From positions 572,338-636,337 of the forward strand of contig NZ_JACYHB010000001.1 in assembly GCF_014837295.1 (NCBI RefSeq): a DNA stretch of 64,000 nucleotides, given 5' to 3'. The translations under genes were made by a program, and so were the position numbers. The stretch comes from Cellulosimicrobium arenosum (GTDB lineage Bacteria; Actinomycetota; Actinomycetes; Actinomycetales; Cellulomonadaceae). This document shows, piece after piece, positions 10,489 through 20,222 of the stretch (its first letter is position 1; each line of letters begins with the position of its first letter). The notes under the pieces were generated by a model. It saw nothing but the letters and a program-made list of their open reading frames with translations, had not been told where the DNA came from and made no database searches.

Positions 10489-11172
10489 GTGACCACGGCG
10501 CGCGACCAGCTCGCCGCACTCCCCCACGACGGCGGCGACTGGCCGTCGCCGTGGCGCGTGGCCGTCGGCGCGCCCGACCCGGGCGCGCGCCCCGCCGCGG
10601 TCCTCATGCTCTTCGGCGTGCTCGACGGCGTGCCGTCGGACCACGCCTCGCGGGCCGTGGCCCGGGACCTGGACGTCCTCCTCCTCGCCCGCGCCACGAC
10701 GCTCGGCCACCACCCGGGCCAGGTGGCGTTCCCCGGCGGCCGACTCGACCCGGGGGACGACGGGCCCGTGGACGCGGCGCTGCGCGAGGCCGTCGAGGAG
10801 ACGGGCCTCGACCGGAGCGGCGTCGACGTGCTCGGGACGCTCGGGGAGCTCCCCGTCCCGGTGAGCAACCACCTCGTCACGCCCGTCCTCGGCTGGTGGT
10901 CGCGCCCGACGCCGGTGGGCGTGGTCGACGACGCGGAGTCGGCCCACGTGTTCCGGGTCCCGGTCGCGGACCTCCTCGACCCCGACCGACGCCGCACGGT
11001 GACCGTGCGGCACCGCGGGCGCGTGCACAAGAGCCCCGGCTTCCTGGCGGAGGCGGACGGCCGTGAGCACCTGGTGTGGGGCTTCACCGGAGGGATCCTC
11101 GACGCGCTGTTCGACCGGCTCGGCTGGACCGAGCCCTGGGACCGGTCCAGGACGCTCGACGCGCCCCTCTGA
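10489..11172 (+). CDS. NUDIX hydrolase, CoA-pyrophosphatase (NudL) type
   Basis: This 227-residue protein has a clear NUDIX box in FPGGRLDPGDDGPVDAALRE followed by AVEETGL (metal-binding Glu residues). The flanking GHHPGQVAFPGG matches the UPF0035 signature of CoA diphosphatases such as NudL/YeaB, which hydrolyse CoA or its derivatives to phosphopantetheine and 3',5'-ADP. The start is GTG at 10489, seven bases after guaB1. Co-transcription with a purine-salvage gene is a reasonable inference. Substrate preference is unproven. Confidence 0.85.
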   Translation: MTTARDQLAALPHDGGDWPSPWRVAVGAPDPGARPAAVLMLFGVLDGVPSDHASRAVARDLDVLLLARATTLGHHPGQVAFPGGRLDPGDDGPVDAALREAVEETGLDRSGVDVLGTLGELPVPVSNHLVTPVLGWWSRPTPVGVVDDAESAHVFRVPVADLLDPDRRRTVTVRHRGRVHKSPGFLAEADGREHLVWGFTGGILDALFDRLGWTEPWDRSRTLDAPL

Positions 11173-11247
11173 GCGGACCGGCGCCGCTCCGGACCCGTGT
11201 CCGCCGCGGCGGGCCGGCCGATCGGCTCGCCGACGTGGTCGGGTCGC

Positions 11248-11712
11248 TCAGTCCGTCCGCCCGGCCGAGGGCCCGGAGCGACGCTTCCCGAACGCGGGCG
11301 TACCCGTGAGGGTCGCGTACGAGCGGCGCACCGTCTCCTCGAGCACGTCCAGGTCGACGTCGTCGAGGTCCTTGACGTAGAGGCAGGCCTTGCCGAGCGT
11401 GTGCGGCCCGAGGCGGGACAGCAGCTCGGCGTGCTCGTCGACGCCGTGCGCGAGGTAGACGGTCGACGCCGCCTTGCGGGGCGAGAACCCGGCGGCAGCG
11501 ATGTCCCCCTCGCGACCGCTCGCGTAGCGGTAGTGGTATGTCCCGAACCCCACGATCGACGGGCCCCACATCCGGGGCTCCTCGCCCGTGACCCGCGTCA
11601 TCAGCGCGACGAGCCGCTGCGCGTCGCGTCGTCTGACCGGGTCCTCCACCGAGGCGAGGAACGCCTCGACGTCAGCGTCCGTCGGCCGGGTCCTGTTCTC
11701 GTCCGTCGCCAT
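11248..11712 (-). CDS. DUF1801 domain protein
   Basis: This 154-residue protein contains the DUF1801 fold. It has an N-terminal helix with the DVEAFLASVEDPVRRRDAQR pattern, then MWGPSIVGFGTYHYRY and GFSPRKAASTVYL. Proteins of this YdhG/YjbR-like group are small alpha/beta proteins of unknown function, often next to regulators. The start at 11712 (MATDEN) is chosen over an upstream Met at 11727 because homologues begin near this point. No strong ribosome site is seen for either. The C-terminus KRRSGPSAGRTD is basic and probably disordered. Confidence 0.75.
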   Translation of the reverse strand: MATDENRTRPTDADVEAFLASVEDPVRRRDAQRLVALMTRVTGEEPRMWGPSIVGFGTYHYRYASGREGDIAAAGFSPRKAASTVYLAHGVDEHAELLSRLGPHTLGKACLYVKDLDDVDLDVLEETVRRSYATLTGTPAFGKRRSGPSAGRTD

Positions 11713-11796
11713 GGAACCAGTGTGCACCGCACGCCCGTCCCTGTACTCGAGCGGGCTCGGTCACGCCACGCCTCGGCCCGGCCCGACGGCGCGAGA

Positions 11797-12342
11797 TCAG
11801 CCGTGCCCGGGCGACGGCCCGCCCGGGTCCAGCCCGCCGAGCGCGCGGGCGAGCACGGGCCGCGCGACCGTCGTAGCGTCCTCGCCCGTGATCGCCCCGG
11901 CGAGCCAGAGTGCGGCGAACCCGTGCACGACCGACCACGCCGCACGGGCGACGACCGGCTCGGGTGCCGCACGCCGGAGCGCGGCACCGCTACGGTCCTG
12001 CGCGGCGACGAGCTCCGCGTCGACGTCGTGGACGAGGCCGCGACCGAACATCACGGCAAAGTGCCCGGGGTGCGTCACGGCGAAGTCGACGTAGGCGAGC
12101 CCGGCGTCCAGCAGTCCCTGCTCGGCCGGCTCGAGGGCGCGAGCGAGGAGACGGTGCCCCTCTGCCGCGAGCGCGGTGAGGACTCCGGCCTTGTCGCCGA
12201 AGTGGTGCGCCGGTGCCGCGTGCGAGACGCCGGCACGTCGGGCGAGGTCCCGCAGGCTGAGGGCCGACGGACCGTGCTCGGCGACGACGTCGGCCGCCTC
12301 GTCGAGGAGGACGCGGCGAAGGTCTCCGTGGTGGTATGCCAT
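11797..12342 (-). CDS. TetR-family transcriptional repressor
   Basis: The protein is 181 residues. The N-terminal 55 residues carry the TetR helix-turn-helix (LLDEAADVVAEHGPSALSLRDLARRAGVSHAAPAHHFGDKAGV, quoted in part). The helical C-terminal half (VMFGRGLVHDVDAE, AAWSVVHGFAALWLAGAI) resembles the TetR_C WHG-type ligand domain. The gene is divergent from a DoxX-like membrane gene. The 51-base gap contains a perfect palindrome (12351-12371), and a second related copy lies just beyond. Autorepression together with control of the DoxX gene is therefore likely. AGGAGCGAG precedes the ATG. The inducer is unknown. Confidence 0.88.
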   Translation of the reverse strand: MAYHHGDLRRVLLDEAADVVAEHGPSALSLRDLARRAGVSHAAPAHHFGDKAGVLTALAAEGHRLLARALEPAEQGLLDAGLAYVDFAVTHPGHFAVMFGRGLVHDVDAELVAAQDRSGAALRRAAPEPVVARAAWSVVHGFAALWLAGAITGEDATTVARPVLARALGGLDPGGPSPGHG

Positions 12343-12350
12343 CTCGCTCC

Positions 12351-12371
12351 TATCTTGTCGTTGACAAGATA
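12351..12371. promoter_or_regulatory. Primary TetR operator (perfect inverted repeat)
   Basis: Arms TATCTTGTC and GACAAGATA flank a central GTT, giving a perfect dyad with 9-base arms between the divergent tetR and doxX genes. On the plus strand TTGACA (12361-12366) lies inside it and could be the DoxX -35 box, so binding would block transcription. Confidence 0.75.
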
Positions 12372-12393
12372 CCGGAACGGTGGTGAGGTGGCC

Positions 12394-12885
12394 ATGTCAA
12401 AAACTTGTCAGCGTCAAGATTGGACGTCCATGCCGATCCCGCTCCCCCTGTTCCTCGTCCTGGTCACCGGCACGACCCGAGCGCTCGGCGCCCTGGGCGT
12501 CGCGCCCCTCGACGACTGGCGCACAGCGCTGTGCTGCGGTCTCGCAGCGCTGTTCCTCGTCACCGCGTCGGGACGGCTCGTTCCCCGCGTACGCGCCGAC
12601 CTCGTGGCGATGGTCCCGCCCCGGCTGCCCGCGCCGGGCCTCCTCGTCGCGCTCACCGGTGCGCTCGAGGCGCTCGGAGCCGTCGGGCTCCTGGTCCCGG
12701 CCACGTCGCAGGTCGCCGCCGTCTGCCTGGCCCTGCTCCTCGTCGTCATGACCCCCGCGAACGTCTGGGCCGCGCGCCACGGGGGACGTCTCGGCGGGCG
12801 ACCCATCACGCCGCTGGGCCGCCGCCTCACCGAGCAGGCGCTCTACCTCGTCGCGTGCGCCGCGGCGGCAGGGCTTCCCGCCTGA
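12394..12885 (+). CDS. DoxX-like small membrane protein
   Basis: This 163-residue hydrophobic protein has four predicted membrane spans (around IPLPLFLVLVTG, ALCCGLAALFLVTASG, GLLVALTGALEALGAVGLL and VAAVCLALLLVVM). The helix containing TGALEALGAVGLL is the most typical DoxX-family feature. DoxX proteins are often induced with TetR repressors and oxidative-stress genes. The start at 12394 is chosen because GAGGTG precedes it. An alternative ATG at 12430 (MPIPLPLF) would place the second operator in the leader and resembles the usual DoxX beginning more closely. Confidence 0.75.
   Translation: MSKTCQRQDWTSMPIPLPLFLVLVTGTTRALGALGVAPLDDWRTALCCGLAALFLVTASGRLVPRVRADLVAMVPPRLPAPGLLVALTGALEALGAVGLLVPATSQVAAVCLALLLVVMTPANVWAARHGGRLGGRPITPLGRRLTEQALYLVACAAAAGLPA
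12402..12420. promoter_or_regulatory. Secondary TetR operator-like site
   Basis: Read on the minus strand this 19-base stretch (ATCTTGACGC then TGACAAGTT) matches the core of the primary operator at 16 of 19 positions. It lies over the first codons of the DoxX-like gene as annotated. The centres of the two sites are 50 bases apart, compatible with cooperative or roadblock repression. Confidence 0.5.
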
Positions 12886-12891
12886 GCACGA

Positions 12892-12929
12892 CGGCGGGGC
12901 GCCCACCTCTCGAGGTGGGCGCCCCGCCG
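12892..12929. terminator. Strong bidirectional hairpin between doxX and acnA
   Basis: Positions 12892-12909 are perfectly complementary to 12912-12929, an 18-base GC-rich stem with an extremely short loop around TCTCGA. It lies between two convergent genes, 7 bases after the DoxX stop. No U-tract follows on either side, as is usual in high-GC actinobacteria. Confidence 0.8.
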
Positions 12930-12974
12930 GGTGCCCGTGCGGCGTCGGGCAGCACCCGACGCCCTACCGGCGGC

Positions 12975-15740
<2,766 letters not shown>

Positions 15741-15900
15741 TCGTGGCTCCTTCGTGGCGTGGCGGTGGCACGGATGCCATGGTTCCGGGGGCTCCACCCA
15801 GCCTACGCCGGGGGGCCGCGGCGGTCCGGACGAGGTCGTCACGGGCGCTCGTCGCCCGCGGGACCGGCACCGAGACCGCCGTCGCCCAGCATAGCGCACT

Positions 15901-15918
15901 TATCTTGACGTCAAGATA
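15901..15918. promoter_or_regulatory. Perfect palindrome upstream of acnA
   Basis: TATCTTGACGTCAAGATA is an 18-base perfect dyad about 160 bases upstream of acnA. On the minus strand a TATGCT hexamer lies just downstream (15895-15890), so the palindrome would overlap the -35 region of a promoter. The half-site TATCTTGAC nearly equals the TetR/DoxX half-site TATCTTGTC, but spacing differs by 3 bases. A repressor site is likely; the protein is unknown. Confidence 0.6.
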
Positions 15919-15980
15919 TATGCGCCCGCGCCGTCACGCGCCGCGACGGCGCCCGACCGGGAGACCGGCCACGGCGCCGC

Positions 15981-17342
15981 TCAACGCTCCAGCACGGCGA
16001 CGGCCTCGACGTGGTGCGTGTGCGGGAACAGATCGAGCCCCCGGACGCCCCGCAGCCCGTACCCGTGACCGGCGAGGTAGGCGACGTCGCGCGCGAGCGC
16101 GGCGGGGTCGCACGCCACGTACACCACTCGCTGCGGCGCGAGGGCCGCGATCCCGTCGACGACGGCGCGCCCGGCGCCCGTGCGCGGAGGGTCGAGCACG
16201 ACGACGTCCACGCCGCGCTCTGCCGCGGTGAGCGACTCCTCACGCCCTGCGGACAGGACACGGTCCACCGGGCCGTGACGGAGCACGACCTGCTCCAGAC
16301 CGTGGACGTTGCGCCGGGCGTCCTTCACGGCTCGTGCGTCCCCCTCGACCGCGACGACCGAGCCCGACGTGCCGACCGCGTGCGCGAGCGGGACCGTGAA
16401 CAGTCCGGCTCCCGAGTAGAGGTCCAGCACCCGCGCGCCGTCCAGCGCACCGGCGCCGGCGAGGACGGCGCGCACGAGCGTCGCCGGAGCGGCTCTGTGC
16501 ACCTGCCAGAACCCGTCGGCCGAGACGCGGAACGAGTGCTCGAAGCCGTCGACCGCGACGAGCTCGACGACGCTCCGGCGCGCGTTCGACCGCCTGTCCA
16601 CCGATCCGCCCCGCCACGGCTCGCCGTCGACCAGCAGCAGCGGCGCCGAGCCCGACGGCGCGACGAGCTCGAGCCGCGTCCCGGGTCGCCAGCGGCGCGT
16701 CCACACCTTCTCCCGGTCGGCGAGCTCCGCGACCTCCGCGGTCGCGAGGGGCATGGCGTCGAGCGGGACGACGTCGTGCGTGCGGTAGCGGTACATGCCC
16801 GCCCGGCCCGCGTCGTCGGCCACGAGGTCGATCCGCGTGCGGTAGGCGAGGCCGCCGCGGTCGTCGTCCCCAGGGAGAGCCTCGACGTCTCCCTGAACCT
16901 GACCCTCGGGCCCGACGTCCAGGTGCGCGAGACGCCGGAGCTGCTCGACCAGGACGTCGCGCTTCCAGCGCCGCTGGGCCGCCAGCGCGACGTGCGCCAG
17001 CTCGCCACCGCCGACGCCGCCCGGGCCGGCCGCGGGCCACGCCGACGGCACACGGTCCGCGGACGCGTCCAGGATCTCCACGGCGTCCGCGCGCCAGAAC
17101 TTGGCGCCCTCGCCGCCGTCGGTCACGCGCGCGACCACGCGCTCCCCAGGGAGCGCGTGCCGGACGAAGACCACGCGACCGTCCGACCGTGCCACGCAGT
17201 GACCACCGTGCGCGACGGCGCCTACCTCAACCTCAACCTGAGGGTTAGACGTCGGATCGGGCTCGGAGACGGGGAGCGTGCCGGGCGTGGTGTCGGGAGA
17301 CGGGTCGGGAGGCACGACGGGGCCGCTGGGAGAGGAGGGCAT
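15981..17342 (-). CDS. TrmA/RlmCD-family RNA (uracil-5)-methyltransferase
   Basis: This 453-residue SAM-dependent methyltransferase has an N-terminal TRAM-type OB domain (VEVGAVAHGGHCVARSDGRV), the SAM motif VLDLYSGAGLFTVPLA, DPPRTGAGR, and YVACDPAALARD, which holds the nucleophilic Cys. It should methylate a uridine in 23S rRNA or tRNA. The Cys cluster that binds [4Fe-4S] in RlmD (CGGC region) is replaced by AAGPGGVGGGELAHV, so this is a cluster-free type. A Pro-rich N-terminal extension precedes TRAM. GATACT lies six bases before the ATG, suggesting a leaderless mRNA. It sits directly downstream of the KimA-like gene. Confidence 0.88.
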   Translation of the reverse strand: MPSSPSGPVVPPDPSPDTTPGTLPVSEPDPTSNPQVEVEVGAVAHGGHCVARSDGRVVFVRHALPGERVVARVTDGGEGAKFWRADAVEILDASADRVPSAWPAAGPGGVGGGELAHVALAAQRRWKRDVLVEQLRRLAHLDVGPEGQVQGDVEALPGDDDRGGLAYRTRIDLVADDAGRAGMYRYRTHDVVPLDAMPLATAEVAELADREKVWTRRWRPGTRLELVAPSGSAPLLLVDGEPWRGGSVDRRSNARRSVVELVAVDGFEHSFRVSADGFWQVHRAAPATLVRAVLAGAGALDGARVLDLYSGAGLFTVPLAHAVGTSGSVVAVEGDARAVKDARRNVHGLEQVVLRHGPVDRVLSAGREESLTAAERGVDVVVLDPPRTGAGRAVVDGIAALAPQRVVYVACDPAALARDVAYLAGHGYGLRGVRGLDLFPHTHHVEAVAVLER

Positions 17343-17348
17343 GGTCCC

Positions 17349-17354
17349 AGTATC
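17349..17354 (-). promoter_or_regulatory. -10-like GATACT of the methyltransferase gene
   Basis: GATACT ends six bases before the ATG at 17342. No Shine-Dalgarno sequence is present, consistent with a leaderless start independent of the upstream transporter transcript. Confidence 0.35.
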
Positions 17355-17410
17355 GCCCGCCGACGACGCGAGGCCGAGCGAGGACGGCGCGGGACGCGTC
17401 TGTGCCGGGC

Positions 17411-17480
17411 GAACCAGGACCGGCCGAACCAGGACCGGCTGCGTCAGTACCGGCTGGATCAGTACCGGCTGAATCGGTCG
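17411..17480. repeat. 15-base tandem repeat across the KimA stop codon
   Basis: Four 15-base units run in tandem: GAACCAGGACCGGCC (17411), GAACCAGGACCGGCT (17426), GCGTCAGTACCGGCT (17441) and GGATCAGTACCGGCT (17456), with a partial fifth unit at 17471. The minus-strand stop codon of the transporter gene (17459-17461) lies inside unit four. In the methyltransferase frame the units would read as repeated QPVL-like pentapeptides upstream of its start. Confidence 0.85.
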
Positions 17481-19462
17481 CGGAAACCCTCGCCCTCGAA
17501 GCCCGTCTGCCCCTCGGTCGACGAGAGCTGCCACGGCACGGACGCGACGACCACACCGGGCGTGAACAGCAGACGACCCTTCAGCCGCAGCGCGCTCTGG
17601 TTGTGCAGGAGCTGCTCCCACCAGTGCCCCACCACGTACTCCGGGATGTAGACCACGATCAGGTCGCGCGGCGACTCCCGGCGGATCGAGCGGACGTAGG
17701 ACAGGATCGGCCGGGTGATCTCACGGAAGGGCGAGTCGAGCACGCGCAGCGGCACCGGCAGGTCGAGCGCCTCCCAGTCGCGCGTGATCGTCTCGATGTC
17801 CTCGGCGTCCACGCCGACGGTCACGGCCTCGAGCATCGAGGGACGCGAGGCCCGTGCGTAGGCGAGAGCGCGCATCGTGGGCCTGTGCACCTTGGACACC
17901 AGGACGATCGCGTGCACCCGGCTCGGCAGCGCACGGGCCGCGGACGGCTCGTCCCCGAGGGCGAGCTCCTCGCGGACGGTGTCGTAGTGCGTGCGGATCG
18001 CCCGCATGAGGACGAACACCACCCCCATCGCGAGGATCGCGATCCACGCACCGTGCGTGAACTTCGTGACCAGGACGATGACGAGGACGGTTCCGGTCAT
18101 CACGAGCCCGAGGGCGTTCACCACGCGGGAGCGGCGCATGCGCGTGCGCTCGCGCGGCTGGTGCTCGGTACGCAGCTCGCGCGTCCAGTGCCGCACCATG
18201 CCGAGCTGGGAGAGCGTGAAGGAGACGAACACGCCGACGATGTAGAGCTGGATCAGACGGGTGACCTCGGCGTCGAACGCCCAGATCAGCACGATCGCCG
18301 CGACGGCGAGGGTGATGATCCCGTTCGAGAAGGCCAGCCTGTCCCCGCGCGTGTGCAGCTGGCGCGGCAGGTAGCCGTCCTTGGCGAGGATCGAGCCGAG
18401 CACCGGGAAGCCGTTGAACGCCGTGTTCGCCGCGAGCACGAGGATGACGCCGGTGACGACCGAGACGAGGATGAACGCCGGGGGGAAACCCGCGAAGATC
18501 GTCTCCGCGAGCTGGCCGAGCACCGGGTGCTGCACGTAGTCGACCGGGAGCGGCTGGCCGTCCACGGAGAGCTGCGCGTGCGGGTCCTCGGCGTAGCGCA
18601 CGCCCGTGGCACGTGCGAGCAGCAGGATCGAGATCATCATCACCGCGGAGATCCCGCCGAGGAGGGCGAGGGTCGTCGCGGCGTTGCGCGACCGTGGCTT
18701 GCGGAACGCCGGCACACCGTTGCTGATGGCCTCGACCCCGGTCAGGGCCGCGCACCCGGACGCGAACGCGCGCGCGATGAGGAAGGCTCCCGCGAGGCCC
18801 ATCAGTCCCTGGTCGAAACCGCTCTCGGCCACGAGGTCGAACTCGGCGCTCTCCGCCTGCCCCAGCGTGCCGGTCACGTAGCGGAAGAACCCGACGAGCG
18901 CCGTCGCGCCGATCGCGAGCATGAACAGGTAGACGGGGACCGCGAAGAGCGTCCCCGACTCCTTCACGCCGCGCAGGTTCATCACGGTCAGCAGCACGAC
19001 CAGACCGATCGCGAACGCCGACTCGTGGTCGCGCAGGGCGGGGATCGCGCTCGCCGCGTACTGCGCGCCGGACGAGATGGACACGGCGACGGTCAGGACG
19101 TAGTCGACGAGCAGCGCGGACGCGACCCCCACTCCCGCCGTCGGTCCCAGGTTGACCGTCGCCACCTCGTAGTCGCCGCCCCCCGAGGGGTAGGCCCGCA
19201 CGTTCTGGCGGTAGGAGGCCACGACAGTGAGCAGCACCGCCACGACGGCCAGACCCACCCAGGGCGAGACGGTCGTCGCCGTCAGTCCGGCGATCGCCAG
19301 GGTCAGGAGGATCTCGTCCGGCGCGTAGGCGACCGACGAGAGCGCGTCGGAGGCGAACACGGGCAGGGCGATCCGCTTGGGCAGCAACGTGTGGCCCAGG
19401 CGCTCGCTGCGCACGGGCCGACCGAGCAAGAGCCGTTTGGCGGCGTCCGCGATCTCCGACAC
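17459..19462 (-). CDS. KimA-like APC-family potassium transporter
   Basis: This 667-residue APC-superfamily transporter has about twelve membrane helices (residues about 25-480) and a soluble C-terminal domain (about 485-667). FASDALSSVAYAPDEILL and SYRQNVRAYPSGGGDYEVA are characteristic of the KimA/YdaO branch. B. subtilis KimA is a high-affinity K+ importer controlled by c-di-AMP. The gene is divergent from the RCK pair ceoB-ceoC with a gap of 91 bases, the arrangement known from mycobacteria (Rv2690c with Rv2691-2692). Older annotations call it an amino acid permease. The C-terminus ends within a 15-base tandem repeat. Confidence 0.85.
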   Translation of the reverse strand: MSEIADAAKRLLLGRPVRSERLGHTLLPKRIALPVFASDALSSVAYAPDEILLTLAIAGLTATTVSPWVGLAVVAVLLTVVASYRQNVRAYPSGGGDYEVATVNLGPTAGVGVASALLVDYVLTVAVSISSGAQYAASAIPALRDHESAFAIGLVVLLTVMNLRGVKESGTLFAVPVYLFMLAIGATALVGFFRYVTGTLGQAESAEFDLVAESGFDQGLMGLAGAFLIARAFASGCAALTGVEAISNGVPAFRKPRSRNAATTLALLGGISAVMMISILLLARATGVRYAEDPHAQLSVDGQPLPVDYVQHPVLGQLAETIFAGFPPAFILVSVVTGVILVLAANTAFNGFPVLGSILAKDGYLPRQLHTRGDRLAFSNGIITLAVAAIVLIWAFDAEVTRLIQLYIVGVFVSFTLSQLGMVRHWTRELRTEHQPRERTRMRRSRVVNALGLVMTGTVLVIVLVTKFTHGAWIAILAMGVVFVLMRAIRTHYDTVREELALGDEPSAARALPSRVHAIVLVSKVHRPTMRALAYARASRPSMLEAVTVGVDAEDIETITRDWEALDLPVPLRVLDSPFREITRPILSYVRSIRRESPRDLIVVYIPEYVVGHWWEQLLHNQSALRLKGRLLFTPGVVVASVPWQLSSTEGQTGFEGEGFRDRFSRY

Positions 19463-19540
19463 GAGGCCACATGCTATGCCCGAGAGGTACCCGCCCGCCT
19501 TCGCTGACCGGCGACACGGCGCCAGCGAGCCGCGAGGCGG

Positions 19541-19546
19541 TAGCGT
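19541..19546 (+). promoter_or_regulatory. -10-like TAGCGT of ceoB
   Basis: TAGCGT ends seven bases before the GTG at 19554, the same hexamer and spacing as upstream of the HAD gene at 6769. A leaderless ceoBC transcript is predicted. Confidence 0.45.
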
Positions 19547-19553
19547 TCGTCAC

Positions 19554-20222
19554 GTGCACTTCGTGATCATGGGCTGCGGCCGCGTCGGTGCGACCCTCGC
19601 CCAGTCGCTCGAGTCGAGCGGCCACTCGGTCGCCGTCGTCGATCAGAACCCCGACGCCTTCCGACGCCTGCCAGCGGACTTCACCGGCCAGAAGGTCACC
19701 GGTGTGGGGTTCGACCGGGACACCCTGGTCCAGGCCGGCATCGAGGACGCGTACGCGTTCGCGGCCGTGTCCGACGGGGACAACTCCAACATCCTCGCCG
19801 CGCGCGTCGTGCGCGAGACCTTCGGGATCGACCAGGTCGTCGCCCGGATCTACGATCCCCAGCGCGCGGAGATCTACCAGCGGCTCGGCATCCCGACCGT
19901 CGCGACGGTCCGCTGGACGGCGGACCAGGTGCTGCGCCGCATGCTCCCCCTGGGAGCCACCGACGAGTACCGCGACCCCTCGGGTCAGGTACGGCTCGCG
20001 CAGCTCGACTACCACCCGACGTGGGTGGGACGCACCGTGCGCGCCATCGAGGAGGCCACGGGAGCGCGCGTGGCGTTCCTCGGACGGTTCGGCGACGGGA
20101 CCCTCGTCACGGACCGCACCGTCCTGCAGGAGAACGACGTGCTCCACGTCCTGATGACCGATTCCGAGGCGCCGACCGTCGAGCGCGTCCTCACGCACGC
20201 AGCGAAGGTGGAGGCCGACTGA
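19554..20222 (+). CDS. ceoB: TrkA/RCK potassium-channel regulatory protein CeoB
   Basis: This 222-residue protein has an RCK_N Rossmann domain (HFVIMGCGRVGATLAQSLES, then VAVVDQNPDAFRRL) and an RCK_C domain in its last 80 residues. It should bind NAD(H) or nucleotides and gate K+ uptake at the inner face of the membrane. It overlaps ceoC by one base (TGATG), indicating translational coupling. No TrkG/TrkH membrane subunit lies nearby, and the adjacent divergent KimA-like transporter is the only candidate partner visible. The GTG start at 19554 is fixed by the beginning of the Rossmann strand. Confidence 0.88.
   Translation: MHFVIMGCGRVGATLAQSLESSGHSVAVVDQNPDAFRRLPADFTGQKVTGVGFDRDTLVQAGIEDAYAFAAVSDGDNSNILAARVVRETFGIDQVVARIYDPQRAEIYQRLGIPTVATVRWTADQVLRRMLPLGATDEYRDPSGQVRLAQLDYHPTWVGRTVRAIEEATGARVAFLGRFGDGTLVTDRTVLQENDVLHVLMTDSEAPTVERVLTHAAKVEAD

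Noticed and set aside
17402-19507. A large plus-strand gene opposite the KimA-like transporter
   Set aside because: The translation is a charged low-complexity antisense shadow of a membrane protein; the minus strand encodes twelve clear helices.
19463-19553. A c-di-AMP (ydaO-type) riboswitch before the KimA-like gene
   Set aside because: The gap to ceoB is only 91 bases and shows none of the long paired structure of that riboswitch.
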